NCBI RefSeq assembly: GCF_030283205.1
Contig: NZ_JASNWF010000009.1
Location: forward strand, 353,251-417,250
DNA: 64,000 nt
Direction: 5' to 3'
Source of the DNA: Actinomadura opuntiae
Lineage (GTDB): Bacteria > Actinomycetota > Actinomycetes > Streptosporangiales > Streptosporangiaceae
In this document: one piece after another, positions 43,642-52,291 of the stretch
Layout: each line of letters opens with the position of its first letter
How positions within the stretch are numbered: position 1 is the stretch's first letter
Position numbers and translations under genes: made by a program
The notes under the pieces: generated by a model
Databases searched by the model: none
Told to the model about the DNA's origin: nothing
What the model saw: only the letters and a program-made list of their open reading frames with translations

Positions 43642-45740
43642 ACCCTCCGGACCTCGGCGGCGCCGACCCGGCCGCCTTCCGCGCGCTGTACCTGTGGGCC
43701 GACGACCCGGAGCGCGAGTTCTGGCCCGGCCCGGTCCGGGACCAGCTGCGCGAGCTGATCGTCCCGGGTCCGGGCCGTCTCGATCCGGACGGCCTTCACC
43801 GCGAGGCGACCGAATGGGCCCGCGCGCAGCAGTCCCGGTTCCGGACGCGCGCCGGCCTGCCCGCGGTCCGCCGGATCGTGCTGAACTGCGCCCCGCTCGC
43901 GCTGAAGGCCGGGGCGTGGCTGCAATGGCTGGTCGGCGCCGGCAACGCCGATCAGCAGCTGAGCATGCACGTCCTCGCGCTGTACGCCGATGACGTCGGC
44001 GCCGGACGGCCCGGCGAGGACCGCGCGGCGTGCTACCGGCGGCTGATGGAGGGCGCCGGCCTCGCCGGGCGGATCGTGCCGGAGGAGCGGCTCGCCGCCG
44101 ACCGGCAGATCGCCGACCGGAGCTTTCGCCTCGCGGCACTGCTGCTGGCCGCGAGCCGCTATCCGGCAGCCTTCGCTCCCGAACTCCTCGGAGCCGACCT
44201 GTGCCTGCGCTGGGTCGGCGTGCTGCCGCCGCTGCACGCCGTCCGGGACGGCCTGGACCCCTCCGCCGCCACGGCGCGGACGTGGTCGGCGCTGGACCTC
44301 GGCGCGTCGGCCGACCGGTCGCTGGCGGCGGTCCGGACGTACCTGCGGGACAACCCCGGCGACGACCGGCCGTGGCGGGCCGTCCGCTGGACGCTCGACG
44401 AGCTGCGGGCGTGGAGCGACGACCTGTACGGCCTGAGCGGCCGGGCGCTCGAACCCGCGTTCGAGATGGCGGAACTGCTGCGGCACCGTGCACGCGAAGC
44501 CGGCGCGTACCACCACGACTACCGGTTGGAGGGCAGGACGCTCGCCGAGTGGTTCAACGCCGACGCCGACCGGATGCTCGGCGTGCTGGCACGCAGCAGG
44601 CTCGTCCGGCCGGGCCGTCCGGACGCCAGCCCGCTGCTGCGCGATCTGATCGGCGCGGGCGGTCCGATGTTCCGTGTCTTCTCGCCCGAGGACCTGGCCG
44701 TCATCAGGCGCTGGATCGCCTCCCTCGGCGAAGGCGAAACGGCGGCCCCGGATGCCGCCGCCCCGGTCCCCGCCGCGGCTTCCACCGTCTCCGGTGCGCC
44801 GGCGCGCGCGCACGAACGCGACGAGGCCCCTGCCGAAGCCGCCCCCGCGACGGTACGCGAGGCGTACCGGAGGCTGCTCCAGCGCGACGACTCGCCTGCC
44901 GTCCGCGGCTACGCACTCGACTACGCACGCGGATGGCTGGAACGCTCGCGGGCGGGCATCGAACGGATGAAGAGCCCGCCCCGGCAATGGGAGCCGGGCA
45001 CGCTGCGCCGCTGGCTGCGCGACCAGCACGACCGGCACGACGAGCAGTTCCGGGCGGGCGAGAGCCTGGCCGTCCCGCCCCGCGAGAGCGTCGTCGACAC
45101 CTTCCTCCAGCTCGCGCCGCTCAACCTGATCGACGGCGGCTGGCTCGGCGGCTTCACCGACCACCGGCACGCGGTCGGCGACCTGGGCCGCACCCTGTTC
45201 ACCACGTACTGGGACGAACTGGGCAACGGCGAGCTGCCGCTCAACCACCCGCTCATCTACCGCGACCTGATGCGCGAAATGGGCTTCGACCTGCCGCCGA
45301 CCGCGTCCCGCGAGTTCGCCGAATGGCCGGGCTTCCGCGACGGATCGTTCGAGCTGCCGGTCCACTGGCTGGCGCTCAGCCGGTTCCCCCGCACCTTCCT
45401 GCCCGAGACGCTCGGACTGAACCTGGCGATGGAGCTGTCCGGGGTCGGCGGGACCTACCGGCGCGACCGGGCCGCGCTGCGCGCCCACGGGTTCAGCAGC
45501 CGCTACGCCGATGTCCACAACACCATCGACAACGTGGCGACCGGCCACTCCGCGTGGGCGGTGGACGCGATCGACTGCCATCTCGCCGCCCTGGCCGAAC
45601 GGTCGGGGGTGCAGGCGGCCGCGGACGCCTGGCTCCGGATCAGGACCGGCTTCCGCTCGCTGCGGCCACCGCCCGCGCGCACCGGCCGGGGGGCCGGAGA
45701 ACGGGACGCCGGACTCGCGGCCTCAGGTCAGAGCGCCTGA
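43638..45740 (+). CDS. Tandem haem-oxygenase-like (HDO) iron protein
   Basis: 700 residues, GTG overlapping the dehydrogenase stop (GTGA). Two halves resemble each other. The first (about 80-210) has CAPLALKAGAWLQ, YADDVGAG and RYPAAFAPELLGADLCL. The second (about 485-665) has LAPLNLIDGGWL, YWDELGNGELPLNHPLIYRDL, RFPRTFLPETLGLNLAMEL and HNTIDNVATGHS. These are marks of the haem-oxygenase-like iron oxidase family (pfam Haem_oxygenas_2). The second half keeps acidic and histidine ligands (DELGNG...NH, H..D...H); the first lacks the histidines and may be structural. Relatives such as SznF and BesC oxidise amines or cleave C-C bonds. The reaction here is unknown. Confidence 0.8.
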   Translation: MNPPDLGGADPAAFRALYLWADDPEREFWPGPVRDQLRELIVPGPGRLDPDGLHREATEWARAQQSRFRTRAGLPAVRRIVLNCAPLALKAGAWLQWLVGAGNADQQLSMHVLALYADDVGAGRPGEDRAACYRRLMEGAGLAGRIVPEERLAADRQIADRSFRLAALLLAASRYPAAFAPELLGADLCLRWVGVLPPLHAVRDGLDPSAATARTWSALDLGASADRSLAAVRTYLRDNPGDDRPWRAVRWTLDELRAWSDDLYGLSGRALEPAFEMAELLRHRAREAGAYHHDYRLEGRTLAEWFNADADRMLGVLARSRLVRPGRPDASPLLRDLIGAGGPMFRVFSPEDLAVIRRWIASLGEGETAAPDAAAPVPAAASTVSGAPARAHERDEAPAEAAPATVREAYRRLLQRDDSPAVRGYALDYARGWLERSRAGIERMKSPPRQWEPGTLRRWLRDQHDRHDEQFRAGESLAVPPRESVVDTFLQLAPLNLIDGGWLGGFTDHRHAVGDLGRTLFTTYWDELGNGELPLNHPLIYRDLMREMGFDLPPTASREFAEWPGFRDGSFELPVHWLALSRFPRTFLPETLGLNLAMELSGVGGTYRRDRAALRAHGFSSRYADVHNTIDNVATGHSAWAVDAIDCHLAALAERSGVQAAADAWLRIRTGFRSLRPPPARTGRGAGERDAGLAASGQSA

Positions 45741-46417
45741 TCGGGCCGCCAGGCGTACTGGTGCTCCGGCCGTCCCGTGCTTCCGTAGCGGAGGCTGACC
45801 CGCACCCTTCCCGCCTGCGCGAGGGATGCCAGGTAGCGCTGGGCGGTGGTGCGCGAGATCCCGATCTCCGTTCCGATCTCGGCGGCCGACCGCGGGCCGT
45901 CCGCGCGTTCCAGTGCCTCCATCACCAGCCGGCCGGTGATCTGCGCATGGCCCTTCCCCCCGGGCCGCGGCGCCCCCGGCCCGCCGTACAGCGTGCGCAG
46001 CGCCTCGTCGATGTCGGCCTGGCTCAGCTGCCCGGTGACGCCGATCTGCCTGCGGAACCGCAGGTACGCGGTGAGCCGCTCGGCCAGGTGCGCCCCGGTG
46101 AACGGCTTGATCAGATAGTGGCAGACGCCGCCCGACAGCGCGGCGCGCACCGACTCGGCGTCGGCCGCCGCGGTGGCCATGATGACGTCGGCCTCCAGCC
46201 GGCCCAGCAGGTTCAGCCCCGACTCGTCCGGCAGGTAGACGTCCAGCAGCACCAGATCGGGCCGCAGCTCGGCCGCCATGGCGCGGGCCTCGGCGGCGGA
46301 CCCGGCCCGTCCGGCCACCCGGAACCCGGGCACGGCCCGGACGAGCTGCGCGTGCACCTCCGCCACCCGGAAGTCGTCGTCCACGACGAGCACCGAGATC
46401 TCGGTCGGCTCGCTCAT
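45728..46417 (-). CDS. CitB/DcuR-type response regulator (orphan)
   Basis: 229 residues. The receiver domain has VVDDDF (12-17), the phosphate acceptor Asp in LLDVYLPDESG near 60, and the LIKPF lysine near 110. The C-terminal helix-turn-helix (SAAEIGTEIGISRTTAQRYLASL, split by an MEALERADGP helix) fits the CitB group. These normally pair with a DcuS/CitA-type sensor kinase in an operon, but no kinase precedes it. The last 13 bases overlap the end of the HDO gene on the other strand. It may control the adjacent cluster, or have lost its kinase. Confidence 0.87.
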   Translation of the reverse strand: MSEPTEISVLVVDDDFRVAEVHAQLVRAVPGFRVAGRAGSAAEARAMAAELRPDLVLLDVYLPDESGLNLLGRLEADVIMATAAADAESVRAALSGGVCHYLIKPFTGAHLAERLTAYLRFRRQIGVTGQLSQADIDEALRTLYGGPGAPRPGGKGHAQITGRLVMEALERADGPRSAAEIGTEIGISRTTAQRYLASLAQAGRVRVSLRYGSTGRPEHQYAWRPDQAL

Positions 46418-46979
46418 TCGGTCGCCCCCTGTCGGTCGGCGCGCCCGGCCCGGCGGGAGACCGCGCCCCCGCGACCGCCCCGGCCCGCGCCGGGCCGGGG
46501 CGGCACACCGTCATCGAAGATCGCCTCGTCCGGCGCGCCCGTGGTCTCAGATCGCGTCGCCCGGCTGCGCCGGCGTCCGGTCCGGGAGGCGCCCCACCGC
46601 GAACGAGATCATGAAGCCATGGCGATGGAGCCTTTCTGCTGCACAGCGCCGCTTTCCGCGCCCACCGCGACGATGCCGCGGGTAATGAACTGATCTCGAC
46701 GGTTCGACACTGTGCAGATTAAGAGTCGTATCGGAGCGGTGCATTCGATGCCAGCCCGTGTCATTCTGTGCGCGTCCAGGCTGATCATTGTGCCGCATCA
46801 CGCCCCCGCGTGCCGATCCGTTTCCGAATCGCATCCGGCGACGGTCGGGACTTTGATGACAAAGAGCAACTGCTTGAATGCGCGCAGTGTTCGCAGGCTG
46901 GTCCGATGACCATTCCTGCCGAGCCCGTCGGCAGCATTCCCGCGTGAGAATTTCGGGGCCGCGCCGATCGCGGCCGGGG
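46418..46979. other. Intergenic region at the cluster's right edge
   Basis: About 560 bases between the response regulator start and the flavin reductase stop, both minus-strand. A minus-strand frame of 95 codons (46547-46834) has no ribosome binding site and no protein-like order. No sensor-kinase remnant was recognised directly upstream of the regulator. The segment near 46680-46740 is AT-richer and may hold the regulator promoter. Confidence 0.4.
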
Positions 46980-47618
46980 TCAGATGGCCGCCGGCCGCGG
47001 GTCGTGGGGCATGTTCCAGGCTTCGGCGAGTCTGGAGGGGTGGACGTTGCCGCCGCCGCCGAAGAACTCGCAGAACTTCATGATCAGGGGGTCCCAGCCG
47101 AGCGGGTCCACGTGGCTCGTCCCCGGGATGACCAGCTCTTGCTCGACATGGGCGCGCAGGACCTCGACCTGGAAGGCGGTGGCCTGCGGGGTCGGCCGGC
47201 CGACGGGGTGGGCGGAGACGACCCTGCACTCCAGCTGGATCGGGCATTCCGCGACCCGCGGGGCGCGGACCATGTCCGACGCCTGCCGGGTCAGCCCGGC
47301 GGCCGCGAACTTGTCCGGCTCGTACCGGTAGCCCTGCGCGGCCTTGTGGTCCGGCACGTCCGGCCTTCCGGTCGTGAGGGCGAGCCGGTCGACGGCGTCG
47401 ACCATCGCCGACGAGGGCAGGTTGAGCACGCAGTCGCCGTCCCGCAGCAGGTTCGCCGTGGTCCGGGCGCTGTTGCCGAGGCCGAGCATGCACGACTGGT
47501 TCAGCCACCACGCGGACGACATCGGCGCGAGGTTCGCTGTGCCGTCGGCGTTCACCGAGCTGATCAGCACCACCGGAGTTCCGAAGTACAACACCTTGAG
47601 CCCGGGGACGACGTGCAT
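46980..47618 (-). CDS. Flavin reductase-like FMN-binding protein
   Basis: 212 residues from the ATG at 47618, with GAAAGG upstream. The FMN-binding split-barrel fold is indicated by LISSVNADGTANLAPMSSAWW near 18-38 and LGLGNSARTTANLL near 46. Family members reduce flavin or bind FMN as oxidoreductases in the cytosol. A PLGWDPLIMKFCEFFGGG segment near 175 is typical of a subgroup of uncharacterised actinobacterial proteins. It is separated from AzoR by about 170 bases on the same strand, so the two may share regulation. Confidence 0.82.
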   Translation of the reverse strand: MHVVPGLKVLYFGTPVVLISSVNADGTANLAPMSSAWWLNQSCMLGLGNSARTTANLLRDGDCVLNLPSSAMVDAVDRLALTTGRPDVPDHKAAQGYRYEPDKFAAAGLTRQASDMVRAPRVAECPIQLECRVVSAHPVGRPTPQATAFQVEVLRAHVEQELVIPGTSHVDPLGWDPLIMKFCEFFGGGGNVHPSRLAEAWNMPHDPRPAAI

Positions 47619-47785
47619 GCACAGTGCCTTTCGCAGAGTGTCGGAGAAGGCGATCCGTCGCCGACTCTCTCGCGAGCCAGGGTGGCCTCGCTGGCAGGAA
47701 TGCGACGCCAGGTTCTCGTCGCCGAGCTGACGACTTCGGCCGGGCGGGGGAGGTTCGCCCCCGCCCGGGGTAGCGGGTCTTCCCG

Positions 47786-48412
47786 TCAGAAGCGCTTGCC
47801 TTCCTCGCGGGCCCGGGCGTGGGCTTCGCGGCGTCCCGTCTCGGCGTCGGCGGTGGCGAGGTTGGGACGGAACTCCACGGCGCTGATGTCGGTGATCCCG
47901 GCCCAGCGAAGCCAGCCCTCGAAGAACGTGCTCTGGAAGTCGGTGCCGAAGGCCGGCGGACGGCCGTCGCCGTAGACGGCGCTGGTGTAGACGACGGCCG
48001 CCTTCTTGTCCCGCAGGAGACCGGTGTAGCCGTGCTCGGGGTCGAAGCCGAACACCCAGCCGGGCTGGGAGACCACGTCGATGAACTGCTTGAGGATGTA
48101 CGGCACGCCCGAGTTCCACATGGGGACGCTGAACAGGTAGCGGTCGTAGGAGTCGAAGCGCTCGAAGACGGCGCGGGCGGCCGCCCAGGCGCGTTCCTGG
48201 GCGCCGGCCGGGTCGGCGCCTCCGAAGACCGTCATCTTGGCGCCGGCTCCGGCCGGGCCGAACTCCGGGAGCGTGCCGTCCCAGAGGTCATGGTGGTCGA
48301 CGGTGTCGCCGGGGTGGGTCTCCCGGTAGGCGTCGAGGAACGTGGCGGCGAGCGCCAGGGACTCCGAGGACGTTCCGCGCGGCGAGGCGGAGATGTGCAG
48401 CAAACGGCTCAT
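47786..48412 (-). CDS. azoR: FMN-dependent NADH-azoreductase
   Basis: 208 residues with a flavodoxin-like fold: LLHISASPRG near 4-13 for the FMN phosphate, FSVPMWNSGVPYILKQFID near 94-112 (the MWN...P segment diagnostic of AzoR), and VYTSAVYGDG near 142. It reduces quinones and azo compounds with NADH. Two perfect palindromes of 14 bp lie in front of the gene, so it is likely under a repressor that responds to electrophiles, though no regulator gene adjoins it. Confidence 0.9.
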   Translation of the reverse strand: MSRLLHISASPRGTSSESLALAATFLDAYRETHPGDTVDHHDLWDGTLPEFGPAGAGAKMTVFGGADPAGAQERAWAAARAVFERFDSYDRYLFSVPMWNSGVPYILKQFIDVVSQPGWVFGFDPEHGYTGLLRDKKAAVVYTSAVYGDGRPPAFGTDFQSTFFEGWLRWAGITDISAVEFRPNLATADAETGRREAHARAREEGKRF

Positions 48413-48728
48413 GATCTGACCCCTTCAATAAGCGGACTATGGTCCGAATGTCCTCGGAACGCTACCGGACCACGGTCCGCTTGGCAACGGGCTGGTGCTG
48501 GGTACAGGGTCGAATCGGGTTCGCGCGTCATGGCACCGGCGGGGGCCCGGACATCCGGCGCCGACCAGCGCCGCCATGCCGTCCGCGACCGGCCCGGCCA
48601 CGAAGTGGTAGGCGACCTGGCGCCAGGCCCCGGCGGTGAGCGGGTAGCGCCACCAGGACGTTCGGGCCGCTCCCCGGTGCCGGCGCCCGCGCGATTCCCC
48701 CGCTGACCGGCGGGATCGCGCGCTCGGG
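48413..48728. other. Upstream region of azoR with a gene fragment
   Basis: The half near azoR carries the operator palindromes. The rest includes a minus-strand stretch at about 48555-48675 that reads SWWRYPLTAGAWRQVAYHFV and on, like the first membrane segment of an actinobacterial sensor domain, but with no start, continuation or stop that makes a gene. Probably a gene remnant. Confidence 0.4.
48433..48479. promoter_or_regulatory. Paired palindromic operator in front of azoR
   Basis: CGGACTATGGTCCG at 48433-48446 (one central mismatch pair) and CGGACCACGGTCCG at 48466-48479 are 14-bp palindromes whose starts are 33 bases apart, about three helical turns. They lie 21 to 67 bases before the azoR start. 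This is the layout of a cooperative TetR- or MarR-type repressor site. Confidence 0.65.
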
Positions 48729-49649
48729 TCAGGGGGTGAGGCCCTTCAGCAGGGCGGCGGTGCGGGTGTAGGCGGCGGTCGCGGCGGTCCAGTCGCCGTC
48801 GATGGGGGTGATGCTGATCTTGTCGGCGGCGAGGGCGGCGACGTCGGAGGCGGGGCCGGGACGTCGCGGGGTGTAGGAGAGCTTCACCGCGTAGGTGCCG
48901 TTCCCCGTGTCGGTGTAGGACGGGACGAGGAGCGGCTGCCGGTCGAGCCTGGTCAACGCCCATCGGGTGGCGGGCCGCTCGCCGTCCGCCCCGACGATCG
49001 GGTAGTTGATGTTGAGCCCGGTGTGCTCGGGCAGCAGCCGCCCGCCCTGGGCCCGTCCTTGCAGCTTCGCCAGGAGGCGCACCAGGAAGTCGGCGGTGTG
49101 GCGCTGGGCGTTCAGGGTCGGGGTGACGGGGCCGGTGAAGGTGGTCTCGGTGCTGACGGCCATGGCGGGCACGCCGTTGTCGAGCGCGGTGATCGCGGCG
49201 CCCACCGTGCCGGAGTGGTCGGCGATGGCGGCGGGGTTCTGGCCGTAGTTGGTGCCGGAGACGACCAGGTCGGGGGCCTTGTCCTTGAAGACGGAGTAGA
49301 GCCCGAACGACACCGCGTCGCCGGGCGTCCCGGTGACCGCCCAGACCTTGGACGAGACGTGCTCGGCCTTGAGGGTGGGCGCGGTCGACTGCGCGGTGCC
49401 CGTGCCGCTCTGGTTCTGGGCGGGCGCGACGATGGTGACGTCGTGGCCGGCGGCCGTGAGCTTGTCGAAGACGGCCCTGATGCCGGGCGCGGTGTAGCCG
49501 TCGTCGTCGGTGAGCAGGATGCGCAGCGGCGCGGGCGCGGGCGCGGTCCGGGCGGGGGCGGCGTTCGCGGGCGCGCCGCCGACGGCGGCCGCGGTCAGCG
49601 CGGTCAGGCTCAGCAGGCCGAGGCCGGTGAGGGCTCTGGTGGTCGTCAT
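48729..49649 (-). CDS. Secreted SurE-like 5'/3'-nucleotidase
   Basis: 306 residues. Residues 1-30 are a Sec signal peptide (LTGLGLLSLTALTAAAVGG, cleavage near APANA-AP). The SurE phosphatase fold follows: LLTDDDGYTAPGI near 46 with the metal aspartates, APAQNQSGTG near 77, and VVSGTNYGQN near 129 with the metal Asn. These enzymes remove phosphate from nucleotides; the exported form is common in actinomycetes. A LacI-type regulator is divergent across 135 bases that contain a perfect palindrome, so it may be repressed by it. Confidence 0.88.
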   Translation of the reverse strand: MTTTRALTGLGLLSLTALTAAAVGGAPANAAPARTAPAPAPLRILLTDDDGYTAPGIRAVFDKLTAAGHDVTIVAPAQNQSGTGTAQSTAPTLKAEHVSSKVWAVTGTPGDAVSFGLYSVFKDKAPDLVVSGTNYGQNPAAIADHSGTVGAAITALDNGVPAMAVSTETTFTGPVTPTLNAQRHTADFLVRLLAKLQGRAQGGRLLPEHTGLNINYPIVGADGERPATRWALTRLDRQPLLVPSYTDTGNGTYAVKLSYTPRRPGPASDVAALAADKISITPIDGDWTAATAAYTRTAALLKGLTP

Positions 49650-49714
49650 GGGGTGGCGTCCTCGTTTCGATGTCCGGCCTCGGAGGCCGTCAGGGGTGGG
49701 GTCGGGACGGCGTG

Positions 49715-49728
49715 CTTATACGTATAAG
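49715..49728. promoter_or_regulatory. LacI-type operator palindrome
   Basis: CTTATACGTATAAG is a perfect 14-bp palindrome with a central CG, the symmetry used by LacI/GalR proteins. It is followed closely by CTTATAG. It lies between the divergent surE-like and lacI-like genes, 66 bases from the first and 57 from the second. Confidence 0.7.
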
Positions 49729-49784
49729 TCCTTATAGCACCGGGCTGCCTGTGCCGGAAGGCCCGGGTGCGGAAAACTTGGCGC

Positions 49785-50810
49785 ATGGACGAGTCGACCT
49801 CCCCCAGCGGACGGGCGCCCACCAGCGTGGACGTCGCGCGCCTCGCGGGGGTCTCCCAGGCCACGGTGTCGTACGTGCTGAACGACGCCCCGGGCGTGCG
49901 GATCTCCGAGGACACCCGCAAGCGGGTGCGCAGGGCCGCGGCCAGCCTCGGGTACACGCCGCACGCCCTGGCCCGGACGCTGCGCACCGGGCGCAGCGGC
50001 ATCGTCCTCATGCCCCTGCCCGCCGCCGGCATGGGCCGGCTGGCCGCCGACCGCCTCGACTCCCTCGGCGAGGCCCTGCGCGGCCTCGGCTACAAGGTGG
50101 TGCTGTACGGCGACGACCGGAGCAAGGGCATCGCCGCGGCCCGCGACTGGGCGCAGTGGCGGCCCGCCGCGATCATCGTGGAGGCCGGCCGGCTGACCCG
50201 CCAGGGCGTCCGCCAGCTCTACGACGCCGGGGTGGCGACGGTCGTGGCGATCGGCGACGCGCCGTCGCCGATCGTCCCGACCTTCGTCTTCGACAACGCG
50301 GCGATCGGGGCCTGCGCGGCGGAGCACCTGCACGAACGCGGCCGGACGTCGATCGCCGTCGTCATGCCGCAGGAGAAGGGACTGGACGCCTTCAGCCGCC
50401 CGCGGCTGGCCGGGGTGCGGAGGGTCGCGTCGGCGCGGTCGATGCGGGTCCAGCCCGTCGACCTGGCCTTCGACGTCGAGCAGGCGGAGGCGCTGGTGGC
50501 GGGCTGGGCGGCGGCCCCGGCGCGTCCCGACGCCGTCTTCGCCTACAACGACGACTACGCGATGCTGGTGATGCGGGCGCTCCAGGACGCGGGCTTCGAC
50601 GTCCCCGGCGACATCGCCGTGGTCGGCGCCGACGATCTCCCGCTCGGGCCGCTGCTGCGGCCGCGGCTGTCGTCGGTGCGGGTGCTGAACGGGCCGTCCG
50701 CCGAGGCCGTCGCCGCCCGCATCGACGCGATGGTGCGCGGCCGGACGCGCGACCCGGCGGTCACCGTGGAGCTCACCCGGGCGGAGATCGTCGTCCGCGA
50801 ATCGTCCTGA
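49785..50810 (+). CDS. LacI-family transcriptional regulator
   Basis: 341 residues from the ATG at 49785; a GTG at 49767 is possible. Helix-turn-helix SVDVARLAGVSQATVSYVLN (about 13-32) with the hinge helix after TLRTGRSG near 74. The rest is a periplasmic-binding-like sensor, with FVFDNAAIGACAAEHL near 166 and FAYNDDYAMLVMRAL near 250. It likely binds the palindrome at 49715-49728 and controls itself and the divergent nucleotidase gene. The inducer is unknown. Confidence 0.9.
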   Translation: MDESTSPSGRAPTSVDVARLAGVSQATVSYVLNDAPGVRISEDTRKRVRRAAASLGYTPHALARTLRTGRSGIVLMPLPAAGMGRLAADRLDSLGEALRGLGYKVVLYGDDRSKGIAAARDWAQWRPAAIIVEAGRLTRQGVRQLYDAGVATVVAIGDAPSPIVPTFVFDNAAIGACAAEHLHERGRTSIAVVMPQEKGLDAFSRPRLAGVRRVASARSMRVQPVDLAFDVEQAEALVAGWAAAPARPDAVFAYNDDYAMLVMRALQDAGFDVPGDIAVVGADDLPLGPLLRPRLSSVRVLNGPSAEAVAARIDAMVRGRTRDPAVTVELTRAEIVVRESS

Positions 50811-50845
50811 CACCGGCCCGGCACTGCTCGCCTGGAGCGCCGGCG

Positions 50846-51631
50846 TCAGCGGCGGCGGGCCGGCGCGATGATGCCCAGCCGCGCCCCCGCCGGATCGGTC
50901 ATGATCGCGAAACGGCCGGGCGGGATGTCGGACGGCGGGACGCGGACCCGGGCGCCGAGATCGGCGGCCAGCGCGGCGGAGGCGTCGCAGTCGGCGACCT
51001 CGAAGTAGGGCGTCCAGTGCGGCACGGCATGGGGCGGCCACTGCTCGTCCATGCGGACCATCCCGGCCACCGCCCAGTCGCCGATCTTGAAGTTGGTGTA
51101 GGTGGGGCCGTAGTACTCGCGGTCCACGGCGCGCCAGCCGAACACCGCCCCGTAGAAGGCGCGGGCCCGGTCGACGTCGCGGCAGGCCAGCTCCACCCAG
51201 CACAGCGTCGAGGGTTCGCCGGCGACCTCGGCCCCCTGGTGCTCGTCGGGCTCCCAGACGGCGAAGGACGCGCCCTGCGGGTCGGCGAACAGCGCCATCC
51301 GCCCGAAGTGGACGACCTGCACCGGGCCGGTCAGCTCCCGCCCGCCCGCCGCCCGCACGGCCTCGGCGCTGCCGCCGATGTCGGCGGTGCGGAAGAAGCA
51401 CGTCCAGGACGGGCGCAGGGTGTCGTCGTCCATCGGCTGCATGCCGGCGACCTGCGGCCCCTGCGGCCCGCCGAGCGTGCACATCTCGTAGTCGCCGAGC
51501 GTGTCCACGGTCACCGTGTAGGTCGACCAGCCGAACAGGCCGGAGTAGAACCTCGTGGACGCCCCAAGGTCGGGCGTGGCCAGCTCGGCCCAAGTCGGCA
51601 TTCCAGGTGCGTATTCGGTCACCTCCGGCAT
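50846..51631 (-). CDS. Two-domain VOC-family protein
   Basis: 261 residues with two glyoxalase-like halves: WAELATPDLGASTRFYSGLFGW near 14-35 and WVELACRDVDRARAFYGAVFGW near 143-164. Each is followed by a strand ending in a DPxGA metal-site motif. Start ATG at 51631; the longer frame upstream is not protein-like. Similar proteins are called hydroxylases or bleomycin-resistance-like, but the reaction is unknown. It converges with the LacI gene and is divergent from another VOC gene. Confidence 0.88.
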   Translation of the reverse strand: MPEVTEYAPGMPTWAELATPDLGASTRFYSGLFGWSTYTVTVDTLGDYEMCTLGGPQGPQVAGMQPMDDDTLRPSWTCFFRTADIGGSAEAVRAAGGRELTGPVQVVHFGRMALFADPQGASFAVWEPDEHQGAEVAGEPSTLCWVELACRDVDRARAFYGAVFGWRAVDREYYGPTYTNFKIGDWAVAGMVRMDEQWPPHAVPHWTPYFEVADCDASAALAADLGARVRVPPSDIPPGRFAIMTDPAGARLGIIAPARRR

Positions 51632-51840
51632 GCCACCCACGCTAGAAGCGGACGCGCAATCTCCACGGATGCCGGGCCAAGCGGGCACGCAAAGACCACC
51701 CCAAAACGTTCCCCAGCCCGCCCGCGCCCGGCCGCCGAGAGGAAGACCGCGAACGGATTCGTCCGCGCGGTGTCGGATCTGCGGTGGCGCCGTTCGTCTC
51801 GGGGGTGAGGAGAGAATCCGCCTACGCAAGGGAGCCGGAG

Positions 51841-52245
51841 ATGAACCCGACACTGAACACGATCGACGTCATCGTGTCCGACATCGACGCGGCGATCGCC
51901 TTCTACCGCCGTCTCGGCCTGGACTTCACCGTCGACGCCGCCTACCCCGAGCACGCGAACTGCGAGCTGCCGAACGGCCTGCACGTCATGCTGGACACCG
52001 AGAAGTTCCGCGGCTCGGCGCAGACCGCGGGCTGGACGCGTCCCGAAGGCGACCCGCGCACCTTCCTGGCCTTCCAGTTCCCCACGCCCGCCGACGTCGA
52101 CGCCAAGTACGCCGAGCTGACCGGCGCCGGCCACCACGGGATCCAGGAGCCGTGGGACGCGTTCTGGGGGATGCGGTACGCCACCGTCGCCGACCCGGAC
52201 GGCAACGGCGTCGACCTGTACTGTCCCCTGTCCGCCGGCCGGTAG
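51841..52245 (+). CDS. VOC/glyoxalase-family protein
   Basis: 134 residues, ATG with GGAG upstream. One VOC domain: IDVIVSDIDAAIAFYRRLGL near 8-27, then FLAFQFPTPADVD near 77 and ATVADPDGNGVDLYCPL near 117 with the end glutamate position taken by Asp. It is followed by a DGPF-domain gene and an ECF sigma gene on the same strand. Such VOC proteins often belong to the ECF regulon set, but the function is unknown. Confidence 0.87.
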   Translation: MNPTLNTIDVIVSDIDAAIAFYRRLGLDFTVDAAYPEHANCELPNGLHVMLDTEKFRGSAQTAGWTRPEGDPRTFLAFQFPTPADVDAKYAELTGAGHHGIQEPWDAFWGMRYATVADPDGNGVDLYCPLSAGR

Positions 52246-52291
52246 CCGCTGGACGGTCACACATGAGCGGCACCTGGGAAGGATCGAGACC

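Noticed and set aside
46547..46834. Minus-strand frame of 95 codons upstream of the response regulator
   Set aside because: No ribosome binding site, no conserved look, and basic low-complexity content. Also examined as a possible kinase remnant without success.
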